37,672 nt of DNA from an uncultured Propionibacteriaceae bacterium (GTDB lineage: Bacteria; Actinomycetota; Actinomycetes; Propionibacteriales; Propionibacteriaceae), in assembly GCA_938046585.1 (NCBI GenBank), contig CALIWR010000020.1:1-37672 (forward strand), written 5' to 3'. The first letter of the stretch is position 1. Each line of letters starts with the position of its first letter. Of the stretch, positions 1-7,921 are shown piece by piece. The notes below the pieces were generated by a model. It saw nothing but the letters and a program-made list of their open reading frames with translations. It searched no databases and had not been told where the DNA came from. The position numbers were made by a program, and so were the translations under genes.

Positions 1-1
1 A

Positions 2-469
2 ACCACCCCAACCCCCACCCCAGGCCGCGGCTGGACCATCAACGGCAATCAACTCACCGGACCCACTATGACCGCCCAACTCCCCCAAGGATGGCAAACC
101 ACAAACATCAATGGAGCCAGCAATGAAGGCGACTTAATTGACCCTAGAAACTACAATGCGATAACCTACTGGGCCAAATTCCCTGAGGAAGGGAGCACCG
201 AGGAAGTCTGTAAATCATGGATCCGACAGCATCGCGTGGCGCAGGACGACCCAGTCGATCAGATCCCTGGACAGACATGGGGAGGGAAGCCAGTTCTCGC
301 CTACAGCTTTGCCACCACCAGAGGGCAGCGAAGAGGAACCCTGACGTTCTACTGTTTGGACAAAGGAAATAACACCACAGCAGTACTCCGAACCACCGCC
401 TGGGATGCACACAAAGATCAAATGAGCAGAGACATACAGACTGTCATGAGCACTTGGCAGTGGAAATAG
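2..469 (+). CDS. GW/TWQWK-family membrane-anchored protein, 5'-truncated by window edge (paralog 1)
   Basis: The reading frame is open from base 2 and has no start in the window, so only the end of the Thr/Pro linker and the whole C-terminal domain are seen. The domain begins G-R-G-W and contains Q-L-T-G-x-x-M-T-A, L-P-x-G-W, a cysteine in E-V-C-K, G-Q-T-W-G-G-K, a second cysteine in F-Y-C-L-D, and ends S-T-W-Q-W-K. It is very close to the same domain of the next gene (607-1365), including a shared D-P-R-N-Y-N-A-I-T-Y-W-A-K stretch. By analogy with the complete paralogs, the missing part should be a Pro-rich cytoplasmic tail and one membrane helix, which puts this domain outside the cell. The two invariant cysteines suggest a disulfide. 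Function is unknown; I recognise no characterised family. Confidence 0.85.
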   Translation, partial: TTPTPTPGRGWTINGNQLTGPTMTAQLPQGWQTTNINGASNEGDLIDPRNYNAITYWAKFPEEGSTEEVCKSWIRQHRVAQDDPVDQIPGQTWGGKPVLAYSFATTRGQRRGTLTFYCLDKGNNTTAVLRTTAWDAHKDQMSRDIQTVMSTWQWK

Positions 470-566
470 ATCACACCACCCAAGCCACCCAAAGAACTCA
501 GAAGACCGACGACCTACGCCCCGTCCGGGATAACGAGCCAGCGATAGAGTACGTCATGGAACGAGA

Positions 567-572
567 TACAGT
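567..572 (+). promoter_or_regulatory. TACAGT -10-like box of paralog 2
   Basis: TACAGT followed by AG lies 34 bases before the ATG at 607. The same hexamer with a following A occurs 31 bases before the start of three other paralogs (5493, 6978, 8030). No conserved -35 element is seen, so it may be an extended -10 promoter or another shared control site. Confidence 0.5.
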
Positions 573-606
573 AGGAACCACGACCCCGAGAGCCGGAGGA
601 ACCCTG

Positions 607-1365
607 ATGACCCAGCCGCCTCACTACCCAACCCAACCCCCCTACAACCGCCAAACACCACCCGCTAGCCCGGGCTACCCCCAACCCAGCGGCCCAACCT
701 ACCCCCCAAACCAGGCCTACTACCCCAGCCAACCCGGCCCTACATACCCCCAGAACCAGCCCTCCCCACAGCAGCCACCATCCAAGAGTGACACCAAGAC
801 CGCCATCATCTTCACCACCATGGGCATCCTCCTCATAGCCCTCACAGTCGCCGTCGCCTACCTCATCGCCACCAGAAACAACCCCACACCAACACAAACC
901 ACCCCAACCCAGACCCCCGGCCGCGGCTGGACCATCAACGGAAACCAACTCACCGGACCCAACATGACCGCCCAACTCCCCCAGGGATGGCAAACCACAG
1001 AACTCAATGGAGCCAACAACGACGGCGACCTGATAGACCCTAGAAATTACAATGCGATAACCTACTGGGCTAAGTTCCCAGCAGAAGGAAATGCCGAAGC
1101 GATCTGTAGATCGCGAATCGATCGCAATCGCATGGCTCAGGATGACCCCATTGAGCCGGTATCCGGACAAACCTGGGGAGGTAAATCCGTCCTTGCCTAC
1201 CGCTTTACGAGTACCAGGAACCAACACAGGGGAATTCTTGGCTTTTACTGCCTCGAAAACGGAGACGGCACTGTGGCCGTACTCCAGACCACGGCCTGGG
1301 AACAATACAAGGAATCAATGCGTAGGGACCTGCAAACCGTCATGACCACCTGGCAGTGGAAATAA
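607..1365 (+). CDS. GW/TWQWK-family membrane-anchored protein (paralog 2)
   Basis: This is a 252-residue protein. The ATG at 607 is chosen over an upstream in-frame TTG (454, inside paralog 1) because GGAGGA lies at 595-600 and all complete paralogs begin M-T-Q-P-P. Residues 1-58 are a Pro/Tyr/Gln-rich tail. A lysine-flanked hydrophobic helix follows at about 61-85, then a Thr/Pro linker, then the C-terminal domain with two cysteines (A-I-C-R and F-Y-C-L-E) ending T-T-W-Q-W-K. There is no cleavable signal peptide, and the charge pattern predicts N-inside, C-outside. The gene sits between the partial paralog and the large T7SS-type gene. Partner and function are unknown; a surface role linked to the neighbouring secreted protein is inferred only from position. 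Confidence 0.85.
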   Translation: MTQPPHYPTQPPYNRQTPPASPGYPQPSGPTYPPNQAYYPSQPGPTYPQNQPSPQQPPSKSDTKTAIIFTTMGILLIALTVAVAYLIATRNNPTPTQTTPTQTPGRGWTINGNQLTGPNMTAQLPQGWQTTELNGANNDGDLIDPRNYNAITYWAKFPAEGNAEAICRSRIDRNRMAQDDPIEPVSGQTWGGKSVLAYRFTSTRNQHRGILGFYCLENGDGTVAVLQTTAWEQYKESMRRDLQTVMTTWQWK

Positions 1366-1374
1366 CCCTCGGTT

Positions 1375-1392
1375 CCTGAGCTTAAGCTCAGG
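1375..1392 (+). terminator. Perfect 18-bp palindrome, possible terminator
   Basis: CCTGAGCTT is followed directly by AAGCTCAGG, 10 bases after the stop of the 607-1365 gene. It can fold as a 7-bp stem with a TTAA loop. No T-run follows, so it is either a weak or atypical terminator or a protein-binding site. Confidence 0.5.
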
Positions 1393-1606
1393 GATAATCT
1401 CGAGATCCTGCCGTCCAGCTCGAGCACCGAATACCGGGTCAGGTCTCACCGTCCTTGCCGCGCCGAGGACTCATGGGAAGCACTCTAGGATCCATAGACA
1501 GGCCGGATGCCCAGCGTGCCTTACCTGAGCCGTCTGGGTATGCGTGTGGTGACCCTGGCCTGCGGTAGGAAGGTGGCTACGTGTCCTGGCTGGGAGGAGC
1601 CCCGTG

Positions 1607-1822
1607 ATGTCGAGTTCGTTCCCCGAGCGGCTGGTGTCTGCCCAGAGTACATCCGCGATCAGTCTGGGCACTCAGGGACAAGTGGGCCAGGTGACCGGAG
1701 AGTGCCTAACCAGGCCATTGCTGTCGCTGCCTGAAGACGTTGCCGTGTTACCGTACGATGTGCGCCACCCGGACCGGATCCCCGTGATGCCTGGCAACGA
1801 CGTAGAGAGGATGCTGCCGTGA
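1607..1822 (+). CDS. Small hypothetical protein, translationally coupled to the large T7SS gene
   Basis: A 71-residue reading frame starts at ATG 1607, with an adjacent GTG at 1604 as the alternative. GGGAGGAG lies at 1592-1599, seven bases ahead. Its TGA overlaps the GTG start of the 1819 gene as GTGA, a classic coupling arrangement. I see no recognisable domain, membrane segment or WXG motif. In the related cassette at the right end of the window, the gene just before the WXG100/CpnT-like gene is an EspC-like substrate. This ORF occupies the equivalent place but does not clearly resemble it. It could be a leader peptide, a diverged chaperone or substrate, or a chance ORF. The strong ribosome site and overlap favour a real gene. 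Confidence 0.5.
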   Translation: MSSSFPERLVSAQSTSAISLGTQGQVGQVTGECLTRPLLSLPEDVAVLPYDVRHPDRIPVMPGNDVERMLP

Positions 1823-4800
1823 TCTCCGTCTTCAGGTCAGGCCTGCTCCCAGGCTGGGTGGCTGAGGGGGTATTCCCCGAGGCTGACGAGGACCAGCTTG
1901 CCGGGCTGCAGGAGCAGTGGACCTCGCTGAGCACCGCTGCCAGCACCACTCAGACCGATGTCGAGCAGCACACCCGGGCCCTGTTCAGCGACAACTGGAC
2001 CGGCGGCGCATCCCAGATGGCGTCCCAGCAGATGAACACGGTCTCGCAGTGGGCGGGCACCATCGCGACCACCGGCACCGACATCGCCGCCGGGGTCGGG
2101 AAGGCCGTCTCGCTGATCACGCACACCAAGACCGCCCAGAATGGGGTTTTGCGGGCCCTCCATATCGTGATCACTAAACTCATGAAGTCTGCGTTGGCAA
2201 ATCCGACTCAGGCGCCGCTACTGTTGATGGCGATCCCTTCCCTACAGCTGCTAGCCCGGGCCATTCTCGAGATGTATTACTCGGCTCTCACAAACGCCCT
2301 GGGCGGGATCGCGTTCACCTCCACCATCCAGCCATCCCTCGCCACCACAACTGCGGCTGCCGGCAATGGCGGCAAAGGCACCGGTGGCGCTGATGCGGTC
2401 AACGTCAACCACACCACCACTGGTGCACCTGGCGAAGCTGGGGCTGGTGGTGCTACGGGTTGGACTGGTTCCCTCACCAAGGGAGCCCCGGCGGGTGATG
2501 TCGATGCTGCCCTTGGTACCGCCGACAATGACCAGGCTCGTAGCACCACGGCGGCTAAGTCCCCGGCTCTCCCGACCAATGCCGCCACCCAGCTGGTCGA
2601 CGAGAAGACCCGGAAAGATATCAGCAACGCCGTCCGAGCTGATTTCCGCCAAGAGGGTTTCCCCATCAGCGGCGACCGGCATGTCCCTGGTAGAGAACCC
2701 GCTGGTACTTCCCCTGCAGGTGGAATGTCTCCGGCGGGCAGTTTTCCGCAGAATTTTCTGGAATCAGAATTTTCGGGTGCGCCATCTGGCCGCATGGCAA
2801 CAGATCAGCCGGCCGGCGCACCGTTCAATCGCGTATTGACCGATACGCAGCTTAACACCGCAGGTGCTACCCAGCGGTTCGTCCCTCCTCTCAATCCCAA
2901 CAACAATCAACGTGCCTCCACGGGCAGGAATGAGCCCGGCGCCGGTAGCGCAGATGGTATGGGTGTACCAGGGCGGCTGGTACGGAGCTCAGCCGAGAAG
3001 CCCGGAGCCGATCCTGCTGATATCGTGACAGCTCAGCAGACTGCTGATACCGTGACGGATCAGCAGTCTGATACGCGGTCAGGAACCACAGCGCTCCCTT
3101 CCTCGGCGCAGCCCAGATCTGAAGCACCAGCCGGCACCACGACTACACCTCAATCCGGCACATCATCCGGCCCTTCGGTGACGCCGGGGCAGCCCGAAAC
3201 TGGAAACGGTACGGGCGCTCCAGAGTCGCCCGTGAAGGACCCGAGTGAGAGATCCGGATCCGAGGCCGTCCCGCCTGGCAACCCGTCGCCAGGCGGCGGA
3301 GACGGTACGGGGTTGAGGTCTCCGGAATCAACACCGAGGTACTCAGCCGAGAGGTCTGGGTCTGAACCCGTCGTTCCAGGCAATCAAGCACCGGCGCCAG
3401 ATCCCGGGAACCAGACACCGCCAAGTCCCAATACGGGGAGGGTTTCTTCGTCTGCTCCGGAGCAGCCTCGGCAGGGGTGGCAGGAGCAGCCTGCTCAGGG
3501 TGGACACCCTGGTGGTTCTGGTGGAGGAAGCCAGTCTGGTTCTAGCGAGGGTCGGGTTACTCCGGGGTATTCCCCATCGGCTCCGAGTCAGCCGGTTCCG
3601 CCGCCTGTTTCTGGTACGGGGGCTGCTGGTGCTGCGCCGGAGGTGCCGGTTTGGTCACCGCCGCCGGTTGCTCCAGTGGCGCCGGGCCCTGTGACGGGGG
3701 CCCCGGGGTTTGGGGCTTTGCCTGCTCCTGGTGGGTCTGGGTTCACGGGCCCGGGCTTGTCGGGGCCTGGTTTTGGGGGGTCGATGGTTCCGCCGATGGG
3801 TCTGGGTGGGACGGGTGGTTTTGGGCCTGGTGTGGGAACTCCTGGTGTGGGGGCTGGGGTTGTTCCGCCGCCGGTGTCGTCGTTGGGTGGGTCGGTTCCG
3901 CCGGCGTCGTCGTTGGGTGGGTCGGTTCCTGCTCATCCGGTTGCGGTGCAGTCTGGTCCGGGTTCTACGCAGCCTGGCCCGCAGTCTGGTTCGGGTTCGG
4001 TTCCGGCTGTCCCGGCGTCGGGTTCGGTTCCGGCGTCGGGTCCGGTTCCGGCTGTTCCGGCGTCGGGTCCGGTGGGTGGGCCTGGTGGTGGTTCGGTGTC
4101 GGTGGCGCCGGGAGCGAGGGTGGATCCGCTGGGGGTCGTTGCTGGGCTGGATGGGACGTGGGTGATTACCCTGCCGATGGCGATCTCGATTTTGGGGTTG
4201 ACCGGGTTGGCGGTGGCGCATTTTACGCGGATGTGGCAGGAATTGCGGGCTGATGCTTTGCAGGCTCCTCGGGCGACGTTGTTCCCGACGCAGTGGGGTC
4301 GTGGTGACCTGCCTTTGGTGCCGATGCCGGCGGGTATGGAGACTCCGTATCAGAAGGTGCTGCTGCCGGGTGAGACCGAGCAGCTGTTGGAGGGCCGGGC
4401 TAGCACGGTTCAGGGTTTGGTGTATCCGTTGGCTCAGGTGCGTCATCTCACTACGCCTCAGCGGTTGCATGATGCGTTGGGGTTGGGATTCGCCTTGAAT
4501 AGCCAGGCTGGTAGTAATACTTTGGCGTTTAACCGTGGTGCGGAGTCGGTGGAGGTGCTTCGGTTTAATGGGGTCCGGGCTGCGGATATGATCACCCCGA
4601 CTGCGCCGGATGTGTGTTTGCCCCGCGACACGGTTCCGGCTCCATTGACGCGTCGGCACAGCCGGCCTTGGACGGGGCGTGGGGAGGCTCCGGGGTCAAC
4701 GACGACTCATCCGATTGATGAGCATGAGATTTTGAGTTATGCTACGGTCGCGGTTCCGCATTTGGCGGAGATGTGGCGGGTTTATGCTGATGGGCGTGAG

Positions 4801-5307
4801 GAGTATGTGTCGACGTTTAATCAGCGTAATGGTCAGTGGGTGGGGCAGGCTAGTGCGTGTGTTCCTGAGGTTGGTCGGCGTATTGATAATGGTGTGTATG
4901 CTACGTTGGTGGATGGTACGGCGTATCATACGGTGACGTTGAATACTCGGCAGAGTGTTCTTGTGGCTTATGGGTTGGCTGCTCCTGAGCATTTTGAGAA
5001 GGCTTTTGATGGTAGTCACCGGTTGACGGTGGCTAATACTCGGATTACGAGTTTGACGGGTGTTGCGACTGTGGGTATGTGGAGTGGGGTGCCGGTTCGG
5101 TTGCTTCATCGACAGGGTGATAATGTTAAGGTTGATTACGCTGGTGATGATCCGGTTGTGGCTGGTCGGGTTGGGTTTGTTCAGGTGAATCAGGCTCAGT
5201 GGGAGCCGGTGTGGGTTCCTCATGCTCAGGTTACGGGTATCCATGAGATCGAGCATCCTTACTACCCGCAACCTGTCAGCCATCACCAGGCGACCACCCC
5301 ACAGTAG
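1819..5307 (+). CDS. Large T7SS-type protein: WXG100/CpnT-like N-terminus, Pro/Gly/Ser linker, membrane helix, unknown C-terminal domain
   Basis: This 1162-residue protein starts at GTG 1819 behind AGAGAGG (1804-1810). The N-terminus contains F-P-E-A-D-E-D-Q-L, matching the (W)P-x-x-D-E-D-x-L signature that opens actinobacterial WXG100-like/CpnT N-terminal domains. Helices follow with N-W-T-G-G-A and long alanine-rich stretches to about residue 190. From about 190 to 770 the chain is a low-complexity Gly/Pro/Ser/Val linker. A hydrophobic helix lies at about 781-801. The last 360 residues form a compact domain with M-W-R-V-Y-A-D-G-R-E-E-Y, G-S-H-R-L-T-V-A-N and D-Y-A-G-D-D-P-V-V. I see no TNT, nuclease, ADP-ribosyltransferase or peptidase motif, so its activity is unknown. 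Third-codon bases switch from C/G-rich to T/G-rich around 3460-3600, suggesting a mosaic gene. Likely a surface or secreted T7SS effector or adhesin; inferred. Confidence 0.8.
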   Translation: MISVFRSGLLPGWVAEGVFPEADEDQLAGLQEQWTSLSTAASTTQTDVEQHTRALFSDNWTGGASQMASQQMNTVSQWAGTIATTGTDIAAGVGKAVSLITHTKTAQNGVLRALHIVITKLMKSALANPTQAPLLLMAIPSLQLLARAILEMYYSALTNALGGIAFTSTIQPSLATTTAAAGNGGKGTGGADAVNVNHTTTGAPGEAGAGGATGWTGSLTKGAPAGDVDAALGTADNDQARSTTAAKSPALPTNAATQLVDEKTRKDISNAVRADFRQEGFPISGDRHVPGREPAGTSPAGGMSPAGSFPQNFLESEFSGAPSGRMATDQPAGAPFNRVLTDTQLNTAGATQRFVPPLNPNNNQRASTGRNEPGAGSADGMGVPGRLVRSSAEKPGADPADIVTAQQTADTVTDQQSDTRSGTTALPSSAQPRSEAPAGTTTTPQSGTSSGPSVTPGQPETGNGTGAPESPVKDPSERSGSEAVPPGNPSPGGGDGTGLRSPESTPRYSAERSGSEPVVPGNQAPAPDPGNQTPPSPNTGRVSSSAPEQPRQGWQEQPAQGGHPGGSGGGSQSGSSEGRVTPGYSPSAPSQPVPPPVSGTGAAGAAPEVPVWSPPPVAPVAPGPVTGAPGFGALPAPGGSGFTGPGLSGPGFGGSMVPPMGLGGTGGFGPGVGTPGVGAGVVPPPVSSLGGSVPPASSLGGSVPAHPVAVQSGPGSTQPGPQSGSGSVPAVPASGSVPASGPVPAVPASGPVGGPGGGSVSVAPGARVDPLGVVAGLDGTWVITLPMAISILGLTGLAVAHFTRMWQELRADALQAPRATLFPTQWGRGDLPLVPMPAGMETPYQKVLLPGETEQLLEGRASTVQGLVYPLAQVRHLTTPQRLHDALGLGFALNSQAGSNTLAFNRGAESVEVLRFNGVRAADMITPTAPDVCLPRDTVPAPLTRRHSRPWTGRGEAPGSTTTHPIDEHEILSYATVAVPHLAEMWRVYADGREEYVSTFNQRNGQWVGQASACVPEVGRRIDNGVYATLVDGTAYHTVTLNTRQSVLVAYGLAAPEHFEKAFDGSHRLTVANTRITSLTGVATVGMWSGVPVRLLHRQGDNVKVDYAGDDPVVAGRVGFVQVNQAQWEPVWVPHAQVTGIHEIEHPYYPQPVSHHQATTPQ

Positions 5308-5380
5308 AAATCAGCCTGCTCGTTGGACTCGATCACTAATTCAGGCCAAAGGTCAGAAGAGGACGTGCCGGAGCTGCTGA

Positions 5381-5403
5381 AAAGCACCCATGTAGGGGGC
5401 TTT
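5381..5403 (+). terminator. Stem-loop after the large T7SS gene
   Basis: AAAGCACCC (5381-5389) pairs with GGGGGCTTT (5395-5403) with one A-G mismatch and a 5-base loop. It sits 73 bases after the stop at 5307, and the 3' arm ends in TTT. It probably separates this gene from the next paralog. Confidence 0.5.
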
Positions 5404-5492
5404 CGTGGCCGAGCAGCTTAACTCGCTTCTCGAACCGCGCCCATACGTCAGGCGTCCGGCCTCGTGTGTTCTGCCTGCCGTCTCGGTTCGGC

Positions 5493-5498
5493 TACAGT
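5493..5498 (+). promoter_or_regulatory. TACAGT -10-like box of paralog 3
   Basis: TACAGTAG lies 30 bases before the ATG at 5529, with the same spacing and sequence as the boxes of paralogs 4 and 5. The position would place transcription start around 5505, ahead of GGAGGAG at 5518-5524. Confidence 0.5.
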
Positions 5499-5528
5499 AG
5501 ATGCACAGCCTCACGTTGGAGGAGTCTG

Positions 5529-6260
5529 ATGACCCAGCCACCCCAGTACCCGACCCAGCCTCCCCAGAACCCGGGGTATCCGTACCCGGGTAGCTCGGGC
5601 TACCCGCAGAACCAGCAGCCTTCTGGCCCTTACCAGGCAGCAGGGGCCGTCCCCGGCTACCAACCCACCGGCGGCACCGGTTATCCGGCTGGGCCTGCGC
5701 CGGCTCCTAAGAGAAACACCACTACCGGCATCATCATCGCTATGGGCGTCGTCATCGTCGTCCTGGTCATCGCCGTCGTCTACCTCTTCTATCACAAAAA
5801 TGACGCTCCAGCTCCTGCCCAAGGTCGCGGCTGGGTCCGCAGCGGCGACCAACTCACCGGGGCTACTATGACCGCCAAGCTCCCCCCGGGATGGCGCATC
5901 GGCGAGGATAACGGGGTCGAAAACGATAGCGAAATCGTTAATGATAATAAAGGTCGGATCAAGTACTGGTCCGATATCCAGCTAACTCCTGACCAATCCT
6001 GCAAGAATATGATCAACAACAAGAAAAAAACTCCAAGCGATCCTGTCAAGGAGATCCCGGGAAAGACTTGGAGCAGGAAACCTGTCATCACATACCAGCT
6101 GACGACCGAACAGTCATCCCAACCTGTAATCTTCACCTTCTCCTGCCTCGATACAGGAAAAGGAACTTCCGCGCTATTCCAAACCCTGGCATGGGCCGAA
6201 CGCAACGAACAGGCGATCAACGACACCCAAATCCTGCTAACCACCTGGAAATGGAGATAG
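5529..6260 (+). CDS. GW/TWQWK-family membrane-anchored protein, most divergent member (paralog 3)
   Basis: This is a 243-residue protein starting M-T-Q-P-P at ATG 5529, four bases after GGAGGAG. A longer in-frame start at 5466 is rejected because it lies before the shared TACAGT box. Architecture is the family one: a Pro/Tyr/Gly tail (1-58), a Val/Ile-rich helix at about 62-86 preceded by K-R-N, a short linker, then G-R-G-W and the outer domain. Both cysteines are kept (Q-S-C-K and F-S-C-L-D). It deviates from its siblings elsewhere: the T-W-G-G-K motif reads T-W-S-R-K, the D-P-x-x-Y-N segment is replaced, and the end is T-T-W-K-W-R. It therefore looks like an older copy that did not take part in the recent duplication of paralogs 4 and 5. 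Function unknown. Confidence 0.83.
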   Translation: MTQPPQYPTQPPQNPGYPYPGSSGYPQNQQPSGPYQAAGAVPGYQPTGGTGYPAGPAPAPKRNTTTGIIIAMGVVIVVLVIAVVYLFYHKNDAPAPAQGRGWVRSGDQLTGATMTAKLPPGWRIGEDNGVENDSEIVNDNKGRIKYWSDIQLTPDQSCKNMINNKKKTPSDPVKEIPGKTWSRKPVITYQLTTEQSSQPVIFTFSCLDTGKGTSALFQTLAWAERNEQAINDTQILLTTWKWR

Positions 6261-6862
6261 CGTCGCATGCCATGGGCAGGGGGATCTTGATTCTCCTCCA
6301 GCCATAGGCTGACCAGTCATCCTTAAACGACATCGCACTCCACGAGGAGTTCGGAATGATTCTGCCTTGGCGAGCATGCAGATTATGGGACCCTACTCCA
6401 AATAGATCTGGCCTTGGCCAGGCACGCCACTAAGTAACGGAAAACCTCAACAAGGCCCAGCCAGAGAGCACATCTGCTCTATCTGGCCATACGGAGGCTG
6501 GATTCTGCAGGTAGGCGGGGTTACCGGGATGAGGGGTAACCGAAGCTGGCAGGGGTTTGGTCATAGGAAGGGCGAGCTGATCCCTGCCTCCCCAGCACAG
6601 CCGCCGCAAACCTCACCCCAGAAAGCCACACCGGTTCTAACTGCTGCCTCGGTCCTCGAGAACAGCCGAAGCCCAAGCCAGGCATACCAGGGATCCGGAC
6701 TGACTGACACCACCACGATGGTCACCGGACCCGGACTCGACGCCGCCTGCCTACCCCTCATGATCTGGACCACTCAAACCCCGTGAAGCCCCTCGAGACA
6801 GCCAACACAAACCGAACCCCGGACAACACCAACGAACCCAAGACAACACTTCCTAATCCCAA
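6261..6862. other. Gene-free spacer with a small hairpin
   Basis: I see no credible gene here; the short open frames lack ribosome sites. GGTTACC (6519-6525) and GGTAACC (6535-6541) form a 7-bp inverted repeat around a 9-base loop, of unknown role. The 3' side, from about 6780, becomes very C/A-rich and leads into the duplicated block before paralog 4. Confidence 0.5.
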
Positions 6863-7214
6863 GACAACACCAGATACACCCACGACAACACCACAGGAGC
6901 AAGCTGACCCCAGAAACCACCAACGAGCCACATCAACAACACCAGCCTGCAACCACCACCGCCACCCAACCTCCAGTTACAGTAAGAACACATCCCAGAA
7001 CCGGAGGAACCCCATGACCCAACCCCCCTACCCAGGCCAACACCCCTACCCAGGCCAACCACCCCAGACCGGACCCATCTACCCCCAGACCGGACCCAGC
7101 AACCCCGGCTACCCACCACAACCCCAAAACCAGCCTTACCCACCACCAGCACCCACAGGCAAGACCAAAACCGGCATCATCATCACCATGAGCGTCATCA
7201 TCGTCGCTCTCGCG
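6863..7214 (+). repeat. Direct repeat copy A: promoter region, N-terminus and half the membrane helix of paralog 4
   Basis: This 352-base block recurs at 7922-8266. Upstream of the start codon the copies differ by two substitutions and by indels of 6 and 1 bases. From the ATG onward, 201 coding bases are identical by eye. Similarity ends abruptly inside the membrane helix codons, after C-G-C-G at 7211-7214. Confidence 0.9.
6978..6983 (+). promoter_or_regulatory. TACAGT -10-like box of paralog 4
   Basis: TACAGTAA lies 30 bases before the ATG at 7014 and within the duplicated block, so it is identical to the box of paralog 5. Confidence 0.5.
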
Positions 7215-7784
7215 ATCATCGTTGCCTACCTCGCCTACCACAAGAAAGACACCCCAACCACCAACCCCACCCCAACCACAAGCACGACGCCCGCTCTAAC
7301 CCCGACACAAACCCCCACTACAACACGAACCCCCACCCCAGGCCGCGGCTGGACCCTCAACGGCGACCAACTCACCGGACCCACCATGACCGCCAAACTC
7401 CCCCCGGGATGGCGTATCGGCGAAGAAAACGGAGACGGAAACGACGGCGATCTGAGAGACCCCAACACTTACAATCTGATGTTCTACTGGGCCAAGCTCC
7501 CAGGAGGGACTGCCGAAGAGGTCTGCAAAACGCGAGTCGCGCGTAATCGCGTGAGCCAGAACGATCCAGCCGAGCCAATCCCTGAGCAGACCTGGGGTGG
7601 CAAACCCGTAGTCGCCTACCACCTGACGGTCACCAGAGAAAAGCGAAAGTCAAACCACAATTTCTATTGCCTCGACAATGGCAATAATACTGCGGCGGTG
7701 CTCCATGCCGCAGGCTGGGACGAATCCAAGGAACCATTGCGCAGAGATACGAAAACGATCCTGAGCACCTGGCAATGGAAGTAG
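7014..7784 (+). CDS. GW/TWQWK-family membrane-anchored protein (paralog 4)
   Basis: This is a 256-residue protein from ATG 7014, behind GGAGGA (7003-7008). An in-frame extension back to 6783 is rejected: the duplicated copy at 7922 has a net 7-base deletion there that would break such a frame, while the coding part is untouched. The tail (1-48) repeats P-Y-P-G-Q and Q-T-G-P units. A helix at about 52-76 is preceded by K-T-K-T, and a long Thr/Pro linker follows. The outer domain has G-R-G-W, Q-L-T-G, L-P-P-G-W, cysteines in E-V-C-K and F-Y-C-L-D, T-W-G-G-K and a T-W-Q-W-K end. The outer domain's start resembles paralog 3 (L-P-P-G-W-R-I-G-E), whereas its end resembles paralogs 1 and 2, hinting at past recombination. 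Function unknown. Confidence 0.85.
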   Translation: MTQPPYPGQHPYPGQPPQTGPIYPQTGPSNPGYPPQPQNQPYPPPAPTGKTKTGIIITMSVIIVALAIIVAYLAYHKKDTPTTNPTPTTSTTPALTPTQTPTTTRTPTPGRGWTLNGDQLTGPTMTAKLPPGWRIGEENGDGNDGDLRDPNTYNLMFYWAKLPGGTAEEVCKTRVARNRVSQNDPAEPIPEQTWGGKPVVAYHLTVTREKRKSNHNFYCLDNGNNTAAVLHAAGWDESKEPLRRDTKTILSTWQWK

Positions 7785-7807
7785 ACGGCAGGTCCGCGGT
7801 AGGCAAA

Positions 7808-7841
7808 TACCCAAATCGGACTTCGCTTTCCGATTCGGGTA
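7808..7841 (+). terminator. Stem-loop after paralog 4
   Basis: TACCCAAATCGGA (7808-7820) pairs with TCCGATTCGGGTA (7829-7841) over 13 positions with one mismatch and an 8-base loop. It lies 24 bases after the stop. A-rich rather than T-rich sequence follows, so it may work in either direction or by another mechanism. Confidence 0.55.
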
Positions 7842-7921
7842 AAATCAAAATCCTAGATTCCGCTCAGGCTAATCACACCGGACGAAACGTATCATGTCCA
7901 GACAACATTTAGCCCACCCAG

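Noticed and set aside
3655..4659. 334-codon open frame on the minus strand opposite the T7SS giant
   Set aside because: The product is almost only Arg, Thr, His and Pro, the mirror of the T/G-ending codons of the real gene.
4220..5307. TNT or other known NAD-glycohydrolase/nuclease toxin domain at the end of the T7SS giant
   Set aside because: None of the motifs I know for TNT, HNH, ADP-ribosyltransferase or peptidase toxins can be seen.
6783..7013. In-frame N-terminal extension of paralog 4
   Set aside because: The duplicated copy has a net 7-base indel here that would break the frame, and a good ribosome site precedes M-T-Q-P-P at 7014.
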